From: Botrytis cinerea B05.10
Lineage: Eukaryota; Ascomycota; Leotiomycetes; Helotiales; Sclerotiniaceae
Assembly (NCBI RefSeq): GCF_000143535.2
Contig: NC_037313.1
Location: 875,501 to 939,500 of the forward strand
Length of the DNA stretch: 64,000 bases
Direction: 5' to 3'
The stretch's first letter is position 1, and each line of letters opens with the position of its first letter. Of this stretch, positions 10,791 to 23,491 are shown in pieces. A model generated the notes under the pieces. That model did not search any database. It had not been told where the DNA came from and worked only from the letters and a program-made list of their open reading frames with translations. Made by a program: the position numbers and the translations under genes.

Positions 10791-12147
10791 ATGTCTACAC
10801 GTCGCAGTCAGCGGTCAGCCGCTGCCAAGGCAAGAGATGTAATCATCGTTTCTGAACAGCTGTCTCCTAGGTCATCGCGATCGCGTCGCACGAATCCAGA
10901 GCCCGCCTCGTCGGCCACCGTATCACGTGGACCGGCACAACCACAATCAAATAGTCCCGAGTCAATGCGTTTGACCGTCAAGACATCATCAAGTAAACTG
11001 AGAGAGGCGACACGATCGAGCCCGATCACTGGCCCAGCGGTTATGGTTAATAGTAGAGATCAATTTGTTGGTGGCGAAATCCTTGAGGGCAAGAGAAACA
11101 GGAATGTTAAAAAAAGTTATGTTTTGGAAACAGAAAGCGATGATGAGGATGAAGATATGGAAGATGCCGAAGGAGAAGATGATCCAGATGCCGAAGGAGA
11201 AGATGACGATCTAGATGCTGATGGAGATATCGATATGGACGTACAACATACTTCATCTACCATTCAGGTTTCAAAAGCGCCGGCTGGGACATCCAATATC
11301 ACGGTGAAGGAGCAACCCAAAGCACCTGCTGTTACTATTGGACATCAAGGGTTGGGGCTCAGTGACGATGATGATGATGAACTCAGTGAACTTGACAGCG
11401 ACCTGGGGGAGGAATTGGAGGAAGAAGAGGTAATGCAGAGTGGAAATGACGAGGATGCAGAGGGAGAAGATGAAGAGATTGAAGTGGCCGCAGAAGAAGA
11501 AGACGAGTTACTTGATAGTGACGATGAAACGCCTGCCAATGAAAGTAGAGCTTCTACTCCCGATCTCAACAAATTGACGAGAAGGCAAAGAGCAAGATTT
11601 GATGATGCTGCGAGTGGATATCTCATGGCTCTTCCCGATGGTGAGTTATTCCATAATTGCTCGTGATTGCTCGCTAATGTCTTTTTAGAGGTACAAGTGA
11701 AGAAGCATCTTACTGCCGAGGAGCATGCTATGAGACGTGCTGAAATGGCTCGAAGAAGAAAGAATCTAAGTGAGAAACGAAATGAAGAAGAGAAGGTAAT
11801 TACACCCCAAGAAATTCTTCAATTACATGCTCACATTTCTTCCCACTGCGTCTTTTCCTGGCTGACACCAATTTTAGATGGAAACAATCAATAAGCTTCT
11901 CAAAAAGCAAGCGCCTAAGACCAACGCTCGCCGCAGAGATCTCAATGGTCCAGCTGTTGACGCGATTCCGGAAGGAGAACCCCAGAAGCCAAATCCACTT
12001 TTTGTGCGATGGGTTAGCAATAAGGATGGAAACAGAATCGGTGTACCAGAAGAATGGATGGAGGGTCCTATTGGCGCTTTGTTCCAAGGTGGAGCAAAGG
12101 CTAGTGGAAATGGGATGGATGGTAAATTAATCCAGGAGGTTTCTTAG
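10791..12147 (+). CDS. INO80 chromatin-remodelling complex subunit, Ies2/INO80B type
   Basis: Three exons: 10791-11640, 11689-11795 and 11878-12147, joined by GT-AG introns of 48 and 82 nt, giving 408 residues. The ATG at 10791 is chosen because the frame further upstream has only a TTG. The N-terminal half is disordered, with long Asp/Glu runs (for example 11139-11241 and 11362-11535). The C-terminal part holds the PAPA-1-like domain found in INO80B/Ies2: LTAEEHAMRRAEMARRRKNL, then ETINKLLKKQ, built across the last two splice sites. Members stimulate the nucleosome-sliding ATPase activity of Ino80 in the nucleus. No zinc-HIT finger follows, as in the yeast-type subunit. Confidence 0.85.
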
Positions 12148-12389
12148 ATCAGCGAAGCCTTGTCATGTATACTAGAATATTCAAGTTTCTCGGGGTCTCA
12201 TAGATATTGGTCGGGTTCAATTCATTCACATTTCTCTTAGCCGAGGCTAGTGTTCTCGTCAATCGATCATCCATGGTGAGATCTAATCATTGATTTATTG
12301 GAATAGTCCTACCAGTCACCCGATGAAAGCTTCTCCACTCACGATTTTCTGCTAGGCCATCTCCTGCTTATCACAACCCCGGGGAAACT

Positions 12390-12908
12390 TCAAGGGTCCG
12401 TGGCTTCACACTCTGCTTCACTGCCATCACTACCGTCACTACTGTCACTAACATCACTGTCCTCTGTATAATACACGACGACCAGTCTATCCTTCCAGTG
12501 CCTCTCACGCATCATGAGTATGAGACTTTTAATAACAACATCATAGCCACAGAGAGTATCATACGAATCGTCGTTGACAGCTTGACCAATTTTCCATCTA
12601 ACCGCAACACTTTTCTCCATGCTGTCTGATGGGACATTTTCCCAATTGCTTGGTCTGCCTTGAATTGCATCTAGAAGTTCAGAATATGAACTGGACTCAT
12701 TAATGAGAAGAACGCCCATGCTTAAGAGTCTGGTGCCCAAAGTTTCGTTTGCAACTCGATATTCGATTAGGACATGATGTTGAGGATCAGAAAGGTTATC
12801 GGTGTCTTGAGCTTCTTTTGTGCGGATTGGGAGGTCTGAAATACCGCGTTGCTCTCTTGCCTCTGGTGAAAATTTGCGTTGAAGATGGCCTTGTTTGTTG
12901 GACTTCAT
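12390..12908 (-). CDS. Hypothetical protein, acidic Ser/Asp tail
   Basis: Single open frame of 172 residues with an ATG at 12906-12908. I do not recognise a family. The N-terminus is basic, the middle (about 45-140) looks globular with alternating hydrophobic residues, and the last 25 residues are a Ser-Asp-Gly repeat (SDVSDSSDGSDGSEAE). It lies tail to tail with the INO80 subunit gene, 240 bp away. There is no signal peptide or membrane segment. Coding status rests on frame length and composition only. Confidence 0.5.
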   Translation of the reverse strand: MKSNKQGHLQRKFSPEAREQRGISDLPIRTKEAQDTDNLSDPQHHVLIEYRVANETLGTRLLSMGVLLINESSSYSELLDAIQGRPSNWENVPSDSMEKSVAVRWKIGQAVNDDSYDTLCGYDVVIKSLILMMRERHWKDRLVVVYYTEDSDVSDSSDGSDGSEAECEATDP

Positions 12909-13424
12909 ATTTGCTGCTAATGGTCTATTATTCGACCTGTCGATCGATGAGTAGATTAGATGAAGGAAGAGAAAATTCTAATAAAATCAATCTAAGAGGA
13001 GACAGAGAGTAAGTTCGATTGGAATAAGTGTTACGCTAATAGTTCAGAGTTAACAAACTGTGAAAGGATCATTAGAGTATGGTTACTTTTTCCTTCTGAA
13101 TTTCATTCCCAATAAAAATGAGGCTGTTGCTTCTTATATGTTGGGTGATGATTGTGCTCAAAGCAAGAAATGTCAAACACAAGCATTTTATGCACGCCGC
13201 ATGCTAAGTTCCTTTCAATGGATATGAAAACACATTTATTCTGTCGTTTTCATGGGACTATAAATCACGGGAAACCACTTGAGGCCACACAAAAAAGGAG
13301 AAAAAGAAATGTGGGATGAGAAATTTGATCCCGATGGCTTGTTTTAGGCAAACAGACTCAAAACTCAGATCTAGTCAAACTCTCCACAATCATACATGAG
13401 CATTTTCACAAGTTGCCATCTTTT

Positions 13425-13920
13425 CTAGTTTGACAAATCCCAAATATTTTCACCCCGTCTCCATCTTTGAACAAGATATGCCGCGTACAAAGAATCACAG
13501 CGCAAGAGGCCTTTACCTCCCTCGGTGTATTGTATCATAGACTGAGAATTCTCAGATTTTTGCTTCACAAAACGATATTCTAGGGCTCGAAAATCGAAAC
13601 TGTCTGCATGCCCTGGAGTTGTTTCCGATATTTCAACGCATTCGTCCTTGTACATTTGAAAATCATGAATCTTGGTGTCAGGAAACAGCAATGTACCTTC
13701 ATGAGCGGCCGATCATATGTGAATTTATCTTGAAGAGCTGGTAAAAGCGAACTTGGGTTCTACAAGAGATGGTTCTTGCAAAACACATTCTGGTTAGCTT
13801 TTGATATCGCGAGACTCTCCTGAGACAGCATTTTTCGTATGGCTGTAACGCTGGTAGAAGTCTTTGTTAGATACAAGGACGCAAGAACGTTTGACTTGAT
13901 CATTGAGGGACATTTTGGAG
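13425..13920 (-). pseudogene. Possible decayed gene fragment, unknown family
   Basis: On the minus strand an ATG at 13910-13912 opens 39 codons (13794-13912). Further on, a second frame at 13425-13712 carries an open segment ending in GENIWDLSN. No GT-AG intron that I can build joins the two without a stop. They may be remnants of one gene or two unrelated short frames. No family is recognised. Confidence 0.25.
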
Positions 13921-14288
13921 AAATATCGACAGCTTGAAGAAAGCAATACATTAATTAAAGTTTCTACGTATACATATTTCAACTGTGAATTTAGCGAAAG
14001 CTTAGTTTTTAGACCAGCTCCACCACCGCTTTTGACTTAGACCTACACCAATTTGATAGCCAATTTTCAATTCACACAAGCTTAGCCATGAGAAACGACA
14101 TAAGGATAAAAGAAGCTAGGCGTTCGGAGCTGGCTCCGTCATAATTTTCAATCATAGGAATGATGCAGAGTTTATAGCACAGCTCCTCCCACTCCCATTT
14201 TTGATGACTCGAGGAAATAAAGTTTCAGGACTACCACATGCTTCTGTGTATATATGTATATGCAGTACTCGATAATCTTACCATAGCT

Positions 14289-15791
14289 TTATGATACGGT
14301 CTCCCGATCTTTTTCAAAATCCTTCTCCGTCCACCACATCATCCAGTTCTGTTTTGACAAAATGGGTTTGCGCATTTGCTGAATCATTAATCTCCAACTC
14401 GCAGAGTTGTCGATCACAGAAACGTATGGATCATAACGAATACTGTAAGCCGACCGGTAAATTGGATAACGATCCTGGGCTCCATCGCTCCATTTGACCG
14501 CGAATACTCTTGGCTCGAGATTCATAGGCATACCTGCATTGTAGGCATCACTCTCTGCACGATCAATGAATGCATGAATGCTATCTTCACCAGGAGCATC
14601 GGTAAATTCGATGGCAGTAGTGACGATTTTGTCAGAACCTCTTCGCAGATGAATGACTTTGCGGTAGAGAGGCCCCGTGACAGCAGGATCTTCTGGTCGG
14701 GGATAAGGGATTTTCCCACCATAAGGAATGCAGAGTTCACACTTATGAGCTTCTATTTGGGCCTTCAAGCTTACCCCTCGGTAAGTGGTAATGTCGTCGT
14801 GGTTCGGAGCCTCGGTGAAAGGAATTCCATTGTTCTTCATGCTTAAACTCTTATTTGATTCTCTGACCATTTTAATACTCTTGAAAGGTATGCCTTGAGC
14901 CTTGGATGGCTTAGGCAAGGATTTTCGGCCAATTTGCGATGAACGAATCATCGGTGAGCTGGTGATGGGTGGTGCAGTTGAGGTCCCGAGTTTTGAAGTC
15001 CCTGTTTCTTTATCTAATCCCTCTTCTCTATCACTTTTCTTGTCACTGTCAACGGAATTGTGAATTTCATCGGCCATGTCGATCCCCTCATCGTCAATGG
15101 GGTCTTCCTTGATATTCTGATTTTTGGATTTGCCAATGACTGATTTTGATCCAATATTCAATCCAAGGCGCGACTTGACCGGCGTAGGATGAAACGGTCG
15201 GGACAAAAATAGGGAAGTCGAAACATCTGAAGCAGGTAACGACATGCTCTCCTTATTTTTGCCAGTGCTCTTATTACGAGATACTTTAGCTTTATCTGGT
15301 CGAGGTGGGGGAGGCATAGCATTGCTTGGTCGAGGTGAAAGAGGAGGGAACATAGCCTTGCTTGGTAGCGGTGAGAGAGGAGGGAGCACAGCATTTCTTG
15401 GTCGAGGCGAAGGGGGAGGAGCCGGAGCATCTTGTTTGGTAACCAGGATACTCTTGGTCTCGGAAATTTCTGCGTGGTTTAGGCTGGAGGGACCTATTTC
15501 TAGTGGCGATTTGAACATTACCGCCTTGCTTGGAAGAGACTCAGAAGATATTCCTGCCTCAACTCCCTCATTTCTGGATGAACTTTTTATAAGAAATGAT
15601 ACGGTCACATCTTGTTCTTTTGGAGAGGACTTTGAAACAGAACCGGGGGAAGAGTCTCTACCAGGTGGCGACTCAGATCCCTTGCGTTTCTTGAATGGAG
15701 GAGTTGGTTTCTGATGGCATTCGCTCAGAATTCTCTTTGGGTGTAGCTCTAGAGGCGTATTCTCTTTTTGATTGGATTCACTGTCACGCAT
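14289..15791 (-). CDS. Hypothetical protein, disordered N-terminus, conserved-looking C-terminus
   Basis: Single exon, 500 residues, ATG at 15789-15791. Residues 1 to about 330 are low complexity: Ser/Lys/Pro-rich with a repeated proline motif (PPLSP.PS.AM) between about 125 and 165, and basic patches (PFKKRKG) that could serve nuclear import. The last 170 residues look folded, with a 'CELCIPYGGKIPYPRPEDP' segment and several Trp/Tyr-rich strands (WSDGAQDRYPIYRSAY). I do not recognise the C-terminal domain. Single-exon structure and good codon continuity support a real gene; the function is unknown. Confidence 0.65.
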   Translation of the reverse strand: MRDSESNQKENTPLELHPKRILSECHQKPTPPFKKRKGSESPPGRDSSPGSVSKSSPKEQDVTVSFLIKSSSRNEGVEAGISSESLPSKAVMFKSPLEIGPSSLNHAEISETKSILVTKQDAPAPPPSPRPRNAVLPPLSPLPSKAMFPPLSPRPSNAMPPPPRPDKAKVSRNKSTGKNKESMSLPASDVSTSLFLSRPFHPTPVKSRLGLNIGSKSVIGKSKNQNIKEDPIDDEGIDMADEIHNSVDSDKKSDREEGLDKETGTSKLGTSTAPPITSSPMIRSSQIGRKSLPKPSKAQGIPFKSIKMVRESNKSLSMKNNGIPFTEAPNHDDITTYRGVSLKAQIEAHKCELCIPYGGKIPYPRPEDPAVTGPLYRKVIHLRRGSDKIVTTAIEFTDAPGEDSIHAFIDRAESDAYNAGMPMNLEPRVFAVKWSDGAQDRYPIYRSAYSIRYDPYVSVIDNSASWRLMIQQMRKPILSKQNWMMWWTEKDFEKDRETVS

Positions 15792-16909
15792 GATGTCTGG
15801 AGCCGAAGTATTAACTGGAGCTTGGATTGATTGATGAATAATGTAATGATAAGAAGTAGAATGGTTTTAACGAAATGTAAGTTATTTATTTTGTTTTCTT
15901 ATTCGTGTATAAGCAACTGTATCACACCCGTTGCTTTAAGAAGGAGAGCAAGCTTGGACAACATAAAGATTGTAAAGAATGATATAGAAAGTTAGGAGAG
16001 GGAATACAAGTGTCTTTGTGACTTTAAGATGGAATAGTTGGAAGTAGCTACCAGTTTGATGGAACAATAGTACTTCCCTCAATTAGGAAAGTGAAAGAGC
16101 TTCGTTGTTGAACTGAGCTTTTGTCATGAAAGAGAAAGTCACTGCTCGAAAGGAGTCAAGTCACATAGGTCGAAGGGTACACTTTTGATGCTATATTCCC
16201 ATTATAAACTTGAATTGCTAAGAGGCAGAATCCCATGATATCTGGTGTTGACAATGGGGGTTTCCAACCCCCAGCTGGGAGCAGCTTCGAAACCTAATCA
16301 TCATTCTCTGTCAACGACAGCAGCTTTTTGGAATATGGAATTATGTTTTGATCGTTTCGTATCGCTGCCGCCATGATTCATTACTCACTGTTTGAGTGAT
16401 TTTTATTTGATATTCTATCTTACTAAATCTTTTGGCAAAAGCTGTCATTGAATCGAACGTCTAGCCATCACAGATCTCTTCGTCGCAGTTGCACATATGT
16501 CAAGGAGCAACGTTCTAGTACATATCTTGTGGAAGTTGCTTTGAGTAAATCGGGCCAAACTCTTGTTTGGCGTCTAAGAAAGGAAAGAGAATCATGTACA
16601 CGTCAAGGAACCTGCGATTAATCTGTTAGATGTTACCTGGAACAATCTGGAAAAAAAGCTGTAAAATCCAAAAACTTTCATTGTCAATCAGAGACTTTTC
16701 TTTTTGGCGAGCTCCAAATATAAGCATTGAAAAGAATTCGCATTCCATTCATCGATTATTACCCAAACGCACCGGGCCATCATCAACACCAAAGGGAGCT
16801 TTCCTTTATTCAACGACCTTCCCTTTCTACTGAGTACCTATAACAAGGTCCATATCCATAGGGACTCATTACAAGTCCGTATTTTATCTTCAGTTCGCGA
16901 GTTTCGATA
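15792..16909. other. Intergenic, no gene seen
   Basis: AT-rich flank between divergent genes. A 67-codon ATG frame at 16630-16833 has no recognisable content. No repeat stands out. Confidence 0.45.
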
Positions 16910-17377
16910 ATGTGGACCCCTTATCATGCACGTCGACGGCGACCACCATATTTCGTCGTACATGTTTATTTTGGCAAAGAAGGCACGGGAGGATTTGAGC
17001 ATTCGTGGTCTGAACGTTGGTTTACACACTCAGCAATTAGCTACAGGTCTTTTGTGGCGAGGTGCACCCGTTCATTGATGGCGAATCACCCAAACACAGT
17101 TTTGGAAGATTTCAGGTTGATTCTCAATGTGAGAACGGAATCATACGAACAAATCACCGCAGCCAACATTCGGGCGGTGATGAGAGAACTTCAATCTTGT
17201 CAGGAGAGACGCATGATATTCCCCGTTTACCTCAAGATACGCCCTTCAGTGGAAACATCAAGTAATTCAATTGTCAGTGTTGAAGAGTAAGTTTGATATT
17301 CTTGAAGTCTGGCCATATAGCAGAGACACTTGGTTTGCAATTTACTTTTACTGACAATCCGAATCAGGTGTCAATGA
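16910..17377 (+). CDS. Small hypothetical protein
   Basis: ATG 16910 opens 126 codons to a TAA at 17288-17290. That stop sits inside a good donor (GTAAGT at 17287). An intron 17287-17367, with a CTGAC branch site and CAG acceptor, would replace it by three further codons and a TGA at 17375-17377, giving 128 residues. The protein is Arg-rich at the start, has 'WFTHSAISYRSFVARC', and has no signal peptide. I recognise no family. Either end is possible. Confidence 0.4.
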
Positions 17378-17685
17378 AGACGAATGAACCAATCTGCAAT
17401 ATTTCCAAATTGAATACCAAATGGAGATTCTTTTCCTGTCTCTAGAGCTGTGTTCCAAATTGAGAAGCCACAAGTATTGTGGAGGCGACTTCCCTCATCA
17501 AGCAGACTTAAACTTTCAAACTTCCTCCTTCTTATCTTGAATTATTGACTTCTGGTCAACTTACTTTCCTTTCTTCTGTTTTCATTTTTTCTCTCGTTTT
17601 CTCCCTCGCTCAAAAACAATCATTTTCTCTTTTTGGGCTTCAAACTTTTGACACACACATCTACATCAAATCAGATAAACACAAA

Positions 17686-19304
17686 ATGAATCTTTCAACA
17701 CTCAAGCTGTTGGTCATTTTTCTTGGCTCGACTTTGGCCATTGTTCCTACACCCCCTATCGTCTCATCACCACTCACCCAGTCCACGATTGAACCAGCCT
17801 TCACTGCAATAATCGCGGCACAAGCAACTCAGAAACCAATTTCTCCTGTTTCTGACGTCAGTGGCGAGGTATTTAGCAGATTTGTCCAAATATGGCTCGA
17901 GAATATGGTAAGGTATCATCGTTGCTTGAGATACTTGATCTATACATTCAGTATTTGCCATAGACTGACGGCCTCGGTATAGGATTTCAAGGAAGCTACC
18001 AATGACCCCAATTTTCAATGGCTTGCTGCACAAGGCATAACACTCAGTAATTACTGGGGAGTAACACATCCTTCTCAGCCAAACTATTGTGCGGTTGTCG
18101 GAGGTGACACATTCGGCATGGATGCAGATGAATTCTTTCAAATTCCGGCCAATATATCCACTGTTGTAGATCTACTCGACACTAAAGGGATTTCTTGGGG
18201 CGAATACCAAGAAGATATACCATATGCTGGCTTTGAAGGATGGAATTTCTCGAAGACCGACCCATTCCGAGAAGATTATGTTCGAAAACATAACCCATTA
18301 GTGATGTTTGATTCAGTTACCAGCAACGCTACTAGGCTTGCTTTGATTAAAAGCTTTGAGTCATTTGAATCAGATTTGGCAAACAAAACTCTTCCACAGT
18401 GGTCTTTCATCACACCGAATATGACAAACAATGGCCACGATACTAATGACACTATAGCTGGAAATTGGTCTCGTATGTTCCTCGAACCTTTACTTACCAA
18501 CGATTATTTCATGAACGATACCTTGGTTGTACTCACTTGGGATGAGAATGACGAAGACGATGAGGAGAACAAAATGTTTGCTATCCTTCTCGGTGGTGCT
18601 ATTCCTTCCTCCTTTAAAAACACTACCGATGATACATTCTACAATCACTATAGTATGCTTTCAACCATAGAGCTTAACTGGGGACTTCCTTCTCTTGGTC
18701 GCTGGGACTGTGGTGCAAACGTTCTTGGTATTGTCGCCAGCAAAGCAGGATACGATAATTATGCCGTCAATACCACTAAGTTGCTTTTCAATTCATCATA
18801 CCCAGGTCCTCTATCATCAGATAGGTTTGATCCAGCCTGGCCTTTACCTGATACGAAAGCAAATTGTGGCTCAGGCCAGGGAGTCTTGAAAAAGATCGTT
18901 GATGGATGGGGCAAATCCGATGGCACATACAACGTATGTAATCTATTCATAAGTTTAACCCTACCCAATACATGTTCCTGTCTCTCCCCACCTCTTCACC
19001 TCCTTGAACACCCATCTCGTTGCTAATGCAGCATTTCATTTATATCCAAGTTATCTGTTCAATACAGGATCACTGACGTTCCGATTACCAATAGTATACA
19101 GACTCGTATCCATATGATGATGTCAGTGGTGATAACACAGGGGGTGAAGCGAGTCCAGTAACTACAACAGCTATACCATCAGCCACAGCTTCTGTACCTG
19201 CACCTGTTCCTTCAAAGAAATCAGAGGCTGTGGACTTGAAGTATGGTGGAGGTAGCTCCGTTGCCTTGATAATGGGATTCGTTTTTGTACTGTTGATGGG
19301 TTAA
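17686..19304 (+). CDS. Secreted or GPI-anchored acid phosphatase (phosphoesterase family)
   Basis: Three exons: 17686-17907, 17983-18933 and 19095-19304; introns of 75 and 161 nt; 460 residues. A signal peptide (LLVIFLGSTLAI) is followed by the family's start of the catalytic domain across the first splice site (WLENM|DFKEA), then HPSQPNYCAVVGGD, and later a metal-binding-like LTWDENDEDD and FYNHYSMLSTIE. These match fungal acid phosphatases of the phosphoesterase family (PF04185 type). There are about ten N-glycosylation sequons. The C-terminus is Ser/Thr/Pro-rich and ends in a short hydrophobic tail (SSVALIMGFVFVLLMG), suggesting a GPI anchor. It would release phosphate from organic phosphomonoesters outside the cell. 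A phosphate transporter lies 1.4 kb downstream on the same strand. The 161-nt intron is the least certain join. Confidence 0.85.
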
Positions 19305-20703
19305 AGGTTAGAGGTATCATTGGAGAGGGGTCGATTGTATCGACAGTTTCTTTTTTGGAACTCTTTTGAGTCATAGTCTTCTTAGTATCACCTGCAACCC
19401 CATCCATGCCTTTTAGGCAGTTGGTATCTATTAGGCAGTACAATGTTTAGCTCTCGAAATCACATTCTCTGATCAAACATACCAAATACTCCCCTTCCAT
19501 TTATCTTGATACTTTTAGTCATTAGCACGCCATACACTCAAGACAGGTGAACTAATGATAGTAATCCGTGGGATTACCAAAGTTGCGAAAATGAGGTCAG
19601 TAGACCTTTTTGGATTCTTGGAGATCCATTCTAATTCTGTCCTGATCAGCCAACTGTGCCACAGCACTTTCTTCGTTTGCAACCTCTCAGACTCCGTTTT
19701 CCACGGTACATTGGACCTGACAGCAGAGTAAAAAGGCGGTTTAGCTGCACGAAATCACGAGGCAACGCCTTTATTGCATTCTGGATCGACTACAATGATC
19801 CGTCAAACTCAGCCAAACAACAAACCAAATTTTCTTTTTAGCCATGAACACAATATGCTGATGAACGTATTACTTGGTCACTCGCAGCGTGGGGGTTACT
19901 CATACAGTGCAGATTCTGAGAACCGTCAAACGGGATATATCTTGGCTTTGCGAGGATCTCCCGGATGTAACATGCAGAGCAGAGCACCTGGGAGGTAGAA
20001 AAACATTCCCAAAATGGGTGATGGTAGAGCATCGGCGTGGGATTTTGATATGACATTCTGGCCAATCACAATGTAATGATTACATGCATGCTTCATTTCA
20101 TCATTATAAGTGGATAAGATTCCTCGTTGGGTAAGACATAGATACGGTAAAAATAGCAAGGCACATTTGTGTTAGATAGTAGTTGCATTGACATGCTTGT
20201 CATAATCATAAGGTTTGGAATTCTCAACGCAACAAATCATATTATACCATTTCAATTAACTTGGCTTCATTTGTACAAAGCGTGAACAAAACTTGACCAC
20301 ATCGAAAATACCATCATTTGTCTCCACTATACTGGGCACACACACTCAGGCTTTACCCTGACCGCAACATGTTACCAATTATATGAAGTCACCTACAATA
20401 TCTTGATGTTGAAGGTCCAGAACATTCAAGATAGCTTCTTCGCAGGTGATCCTCAATCCCTCCTCTAAATCGAAACTCAACCAGCTCCATCGACTCCATA
20501 ACGATAAGATAACATCTTCGACAAGACTGGACAGAGGAGGGAGTTCACACATTGATACGCGCCAACATTCACTACGAGATTACGAAGAATTTGAGCTCGC
20601 TGAATATCCTGGCGCACGAGACGATCCACCTCCGGAATCGCATATAAGTGAGAGAGAGAGAAGAAGGGCGGAAAAGAGAAAAAGACTTGAGGAGGCAGAC
20701 GAG
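19305..20703. other. Intergenic between phosphatase and phosphate transporter
   Basis: About 1.4 kb with short open frames only (for example 19774-19998), none with recognisable content. I looked for CACGTG/CACGTT Pho4/NUC-1-type sites and saw none. The frame upstream of 20704 is open from 20446 but has no ATG. Confidence 0.45.
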
Positions 20704-23491
20704 ATGAAGTTCTCACATAGCATACAATTCAATGCTGTTCCAGATTGGAGCAGTCACTACATCGCTTATAGCAATTTGAAGAAATTGTAAGTCTTGGCGC
20801 AAACTCTTTTCCGAATGATGCTAATGATGTCTTTTCTGCAGAATCTACCAACTTGAGAAGAATGTACATCGACCCTCCACTGCCGCCGAAGACGCCGAAA
20901 ATTCCCCCCTAATCAGACCGGCCGAAGATTCGGATGCTATCTTTCGCAGAGCACTGGATGCAGAATTGGAAAAGATATCAAGCTTTTACGAATCGAAGGA
21001 GGTTGAGATCTTTGGCGAGGTTACGGAGCTGTTGAAGGAGGAAGAGGAATTTGAGGCTGAAGTACTAGAAAGCAATCAAACAGATGGCAATGGCAATGGC
21101 CGGCCAAGAGCATCGAGCAATGATCGACCACGACAAAACAGTATCTTTAAATCTATCGTTCCCAAAGGGAGAAGGCGTTCAAGCACAATAAGTCGATCAA
21201 TAGATGAGGGCGTTGAAGATAGTGATGATGATGACGACGATGAGAACACCGCGCTGCGCAAACCACCCATGCCAAAGAGAAGCAAGAGCTCTCCCCATGA
21301 CGCAAATTCGGGGGCTTACGAGGACATGCGCTCTTCCACGGATTTAGTGAAGCCTGCTCGACGCAACAGTCTGAACTACGAGGATTTGGCAGAGCAGGCA
21401 TTCAATGCCTTCTATTCGTCAGGGATCACTTTGAAAAAGCGTGCCGTTAGTCTATATGTGTCACTATGTGAACTGAAATCTTTCGTTCAGCTTAATCAGA
21501 CAGGTTTCAAGAAGGTTTGCAAGAAATACGATAAAATATTGTACAGAAATTTAAAGTCGAAATACCTCCAGGATGTCGTAGCTCCAGCATATCCTTTCCG
21601 CCCCGAAACACTGAAGCATATTGAGGAGAACATATCACGAATAGAGCGAATGTATTCCGATGTAGCAACTCAAGGAGACGTCGACATGGCAAAGAAGGAA
21701 TTGCGCTCACATCTACGAGAACATGTCGTTTGGGAGAGAAATACAGTCTGGAGGGAAATGATTGGCATTGAGAGGAAAGCTCAAGCTGCGAATATGGGTA
21801 TTAGAAGGACTCTACTCGGCGTAGATAATGATCCATCCAAACTCCGGTTGCAAGGTGATGATGCCGACATTGCTGAGATGAAGGAATTATCAACACCAGT
21901 TGGGAGAGTAAAATGTCCAAGATGGCTCTTTAGTTCAACGATGTTCACATTGGTTGGAATCATTACCATTTTCATTCTACTATTGCTTATCCCCATCATG
22001 GAGAAGCCAGAGCAACAAAATTGTTTAGCAATGCTGGTGTTTGTCAGTCTGTTGTGGGCTACCGAGGTAAGAAACTCTTGAAAGTCCTAATCATAATCCC
22101 TTATTGACTGATGTTTAGGTCATACCTCTCTTCGTGACATCCCTCATGATTCCATTCCTCTGTGTCATTCTAGGCGTGGTTCGCTCTGATGAAAAGCCTC
22201 ACCATCGACTTGAAGCTCCAGCTGCGGCCAAATATATTTTCTCCGCAATGTGGACTCCAGTCATCATGTTATTACTTGGTGGATTTACAGTAGCTGCAGC
22301 GCTTTCCAAATATGATATTGCTAAGAGAATAGCGACTTTTGTCCTAAGCAAGGCAGGAACAAGGCCAAGAACAGTTCTCATCACCAACATGTTCGTAGCA
22401 GCTTTTGCAAGTATGTGGATCAGTAATGTTGCAGCACCCGTCTTGTGTTTCTCAATCATCCAAGTAAGCTCAAAATCCCTTTTCTTATCTGAATCCTATC
22501 ATTAATAGTTCTAGCCCATGCTTCGAAATCTTCCTTCCGAATCTCAAATGTCGAAAGCAGTTATTCTTGGCATTGCACTTTCATCCAACATTGGTGGAAT
22601 GCTCTCGCCAATTGCATCGCCACAGAATATTGTCGCTCTTCAAATCATGTCTCCACAACCAGATTGGGGAACTTGGTTTTTTATCGTCTTGCCAGTCGGT
22701 ATAATTTCCATCGTCCTTATTTGGATCCTCTTACTTCTTACCTTCAAGCCTGGACGTGGAACTACAATTGTTCCCATTCGTCCGGTTAAGGATGCATTCA
22801 CTGGAGTTCAGTGGTTTATCACACTTGTTACTCTTGGCACCATTGTTCTCTGGTGTGTAAGTCATCAGCTTGAAGCGATCTTTGGTGATATGGGAGTAGT
22901 CGCAATCATTCCAATAATTCTGTTCTTTGGTACCGGTATCTTAACAAAAGAAGACTTTAACAACTTCTTATGGACTATTATAATTCTAGCTGCTGGAGGA
23001 CTTTCTCTAGGTAAAGCTGTCAACTCGTCAGGGTTGTTGCATACTATTGCTGGTGAAATCACTGCGAGAGTTGAGGGTCTCAGTCTTTATAGCGTACTTG
23101 TCGTATTCTCATGTCTCGTCTTGGTTGTTGCGACATTTATCAGTCACACTGTCGCGGCTCTCATTATTCTTCCATTAGTACATAGTGTCGGAGCAAGTAT
23201 GGAGGAGCCACATCCCAACCTTTTGGTTATGGGTGCTACATTAATGTGTAGTGCCGCTATGGGATTGCCTACAAGTGGTTTCCCTAATATGAGTATGTAT
23301 ATCCCATTTTCTATTCGTAGATAAAGAAATGCTAATGATATATAGCTGCAATTATGATGGAAGATTCCCAAACAGGACAAAGATACTTACAAGTGAAACA
23401 TTTCATCACTCGTGGCGTACCAGCAAGTATCCTTACATGGCTAGTGGTCATTTCCGTTGGTTATGGATTGATGAGAGTGGTTGGGATGTAA
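20704..23491 (+). CDS. SPX-domain low-affinity phosphate transporter (Pho87/Pho90 type)
   Basis: Five exons: 20704-20786, 20842-22066, 22119-22463, 22515-23292 and 23346-23491; introns of 51-55 nt; 858 residues. The start is fixed by the SPX signature MKFSHSIQFNAVPDWSSHYI; the frame has no earlier ATG. The SPX domain spans about residues 1-300 with an acidic/Ser-rich insert and the basic helix GFKKVCKKYDK that senses inositol pyrophosphates. The C-terminal half holds about 11-12 membrane segments of the DASS/SLC13 carrier fold, including SSNIGGMLSPIASPQNIVAL and the conserved end GLPTSGFPNM|TAIMMED across the last splice. It should import phosphate at the plasma membrane or move it at the vacuole (Pho91-like); localisation is not decidable here. 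Confidence 0.92.

Noticed and set aside
20446..20703. Upstream extension of the phosphate transporter
   Set aside because: Frame is open but has no ATG; the SPX domain begins exactly at ATG 20704.
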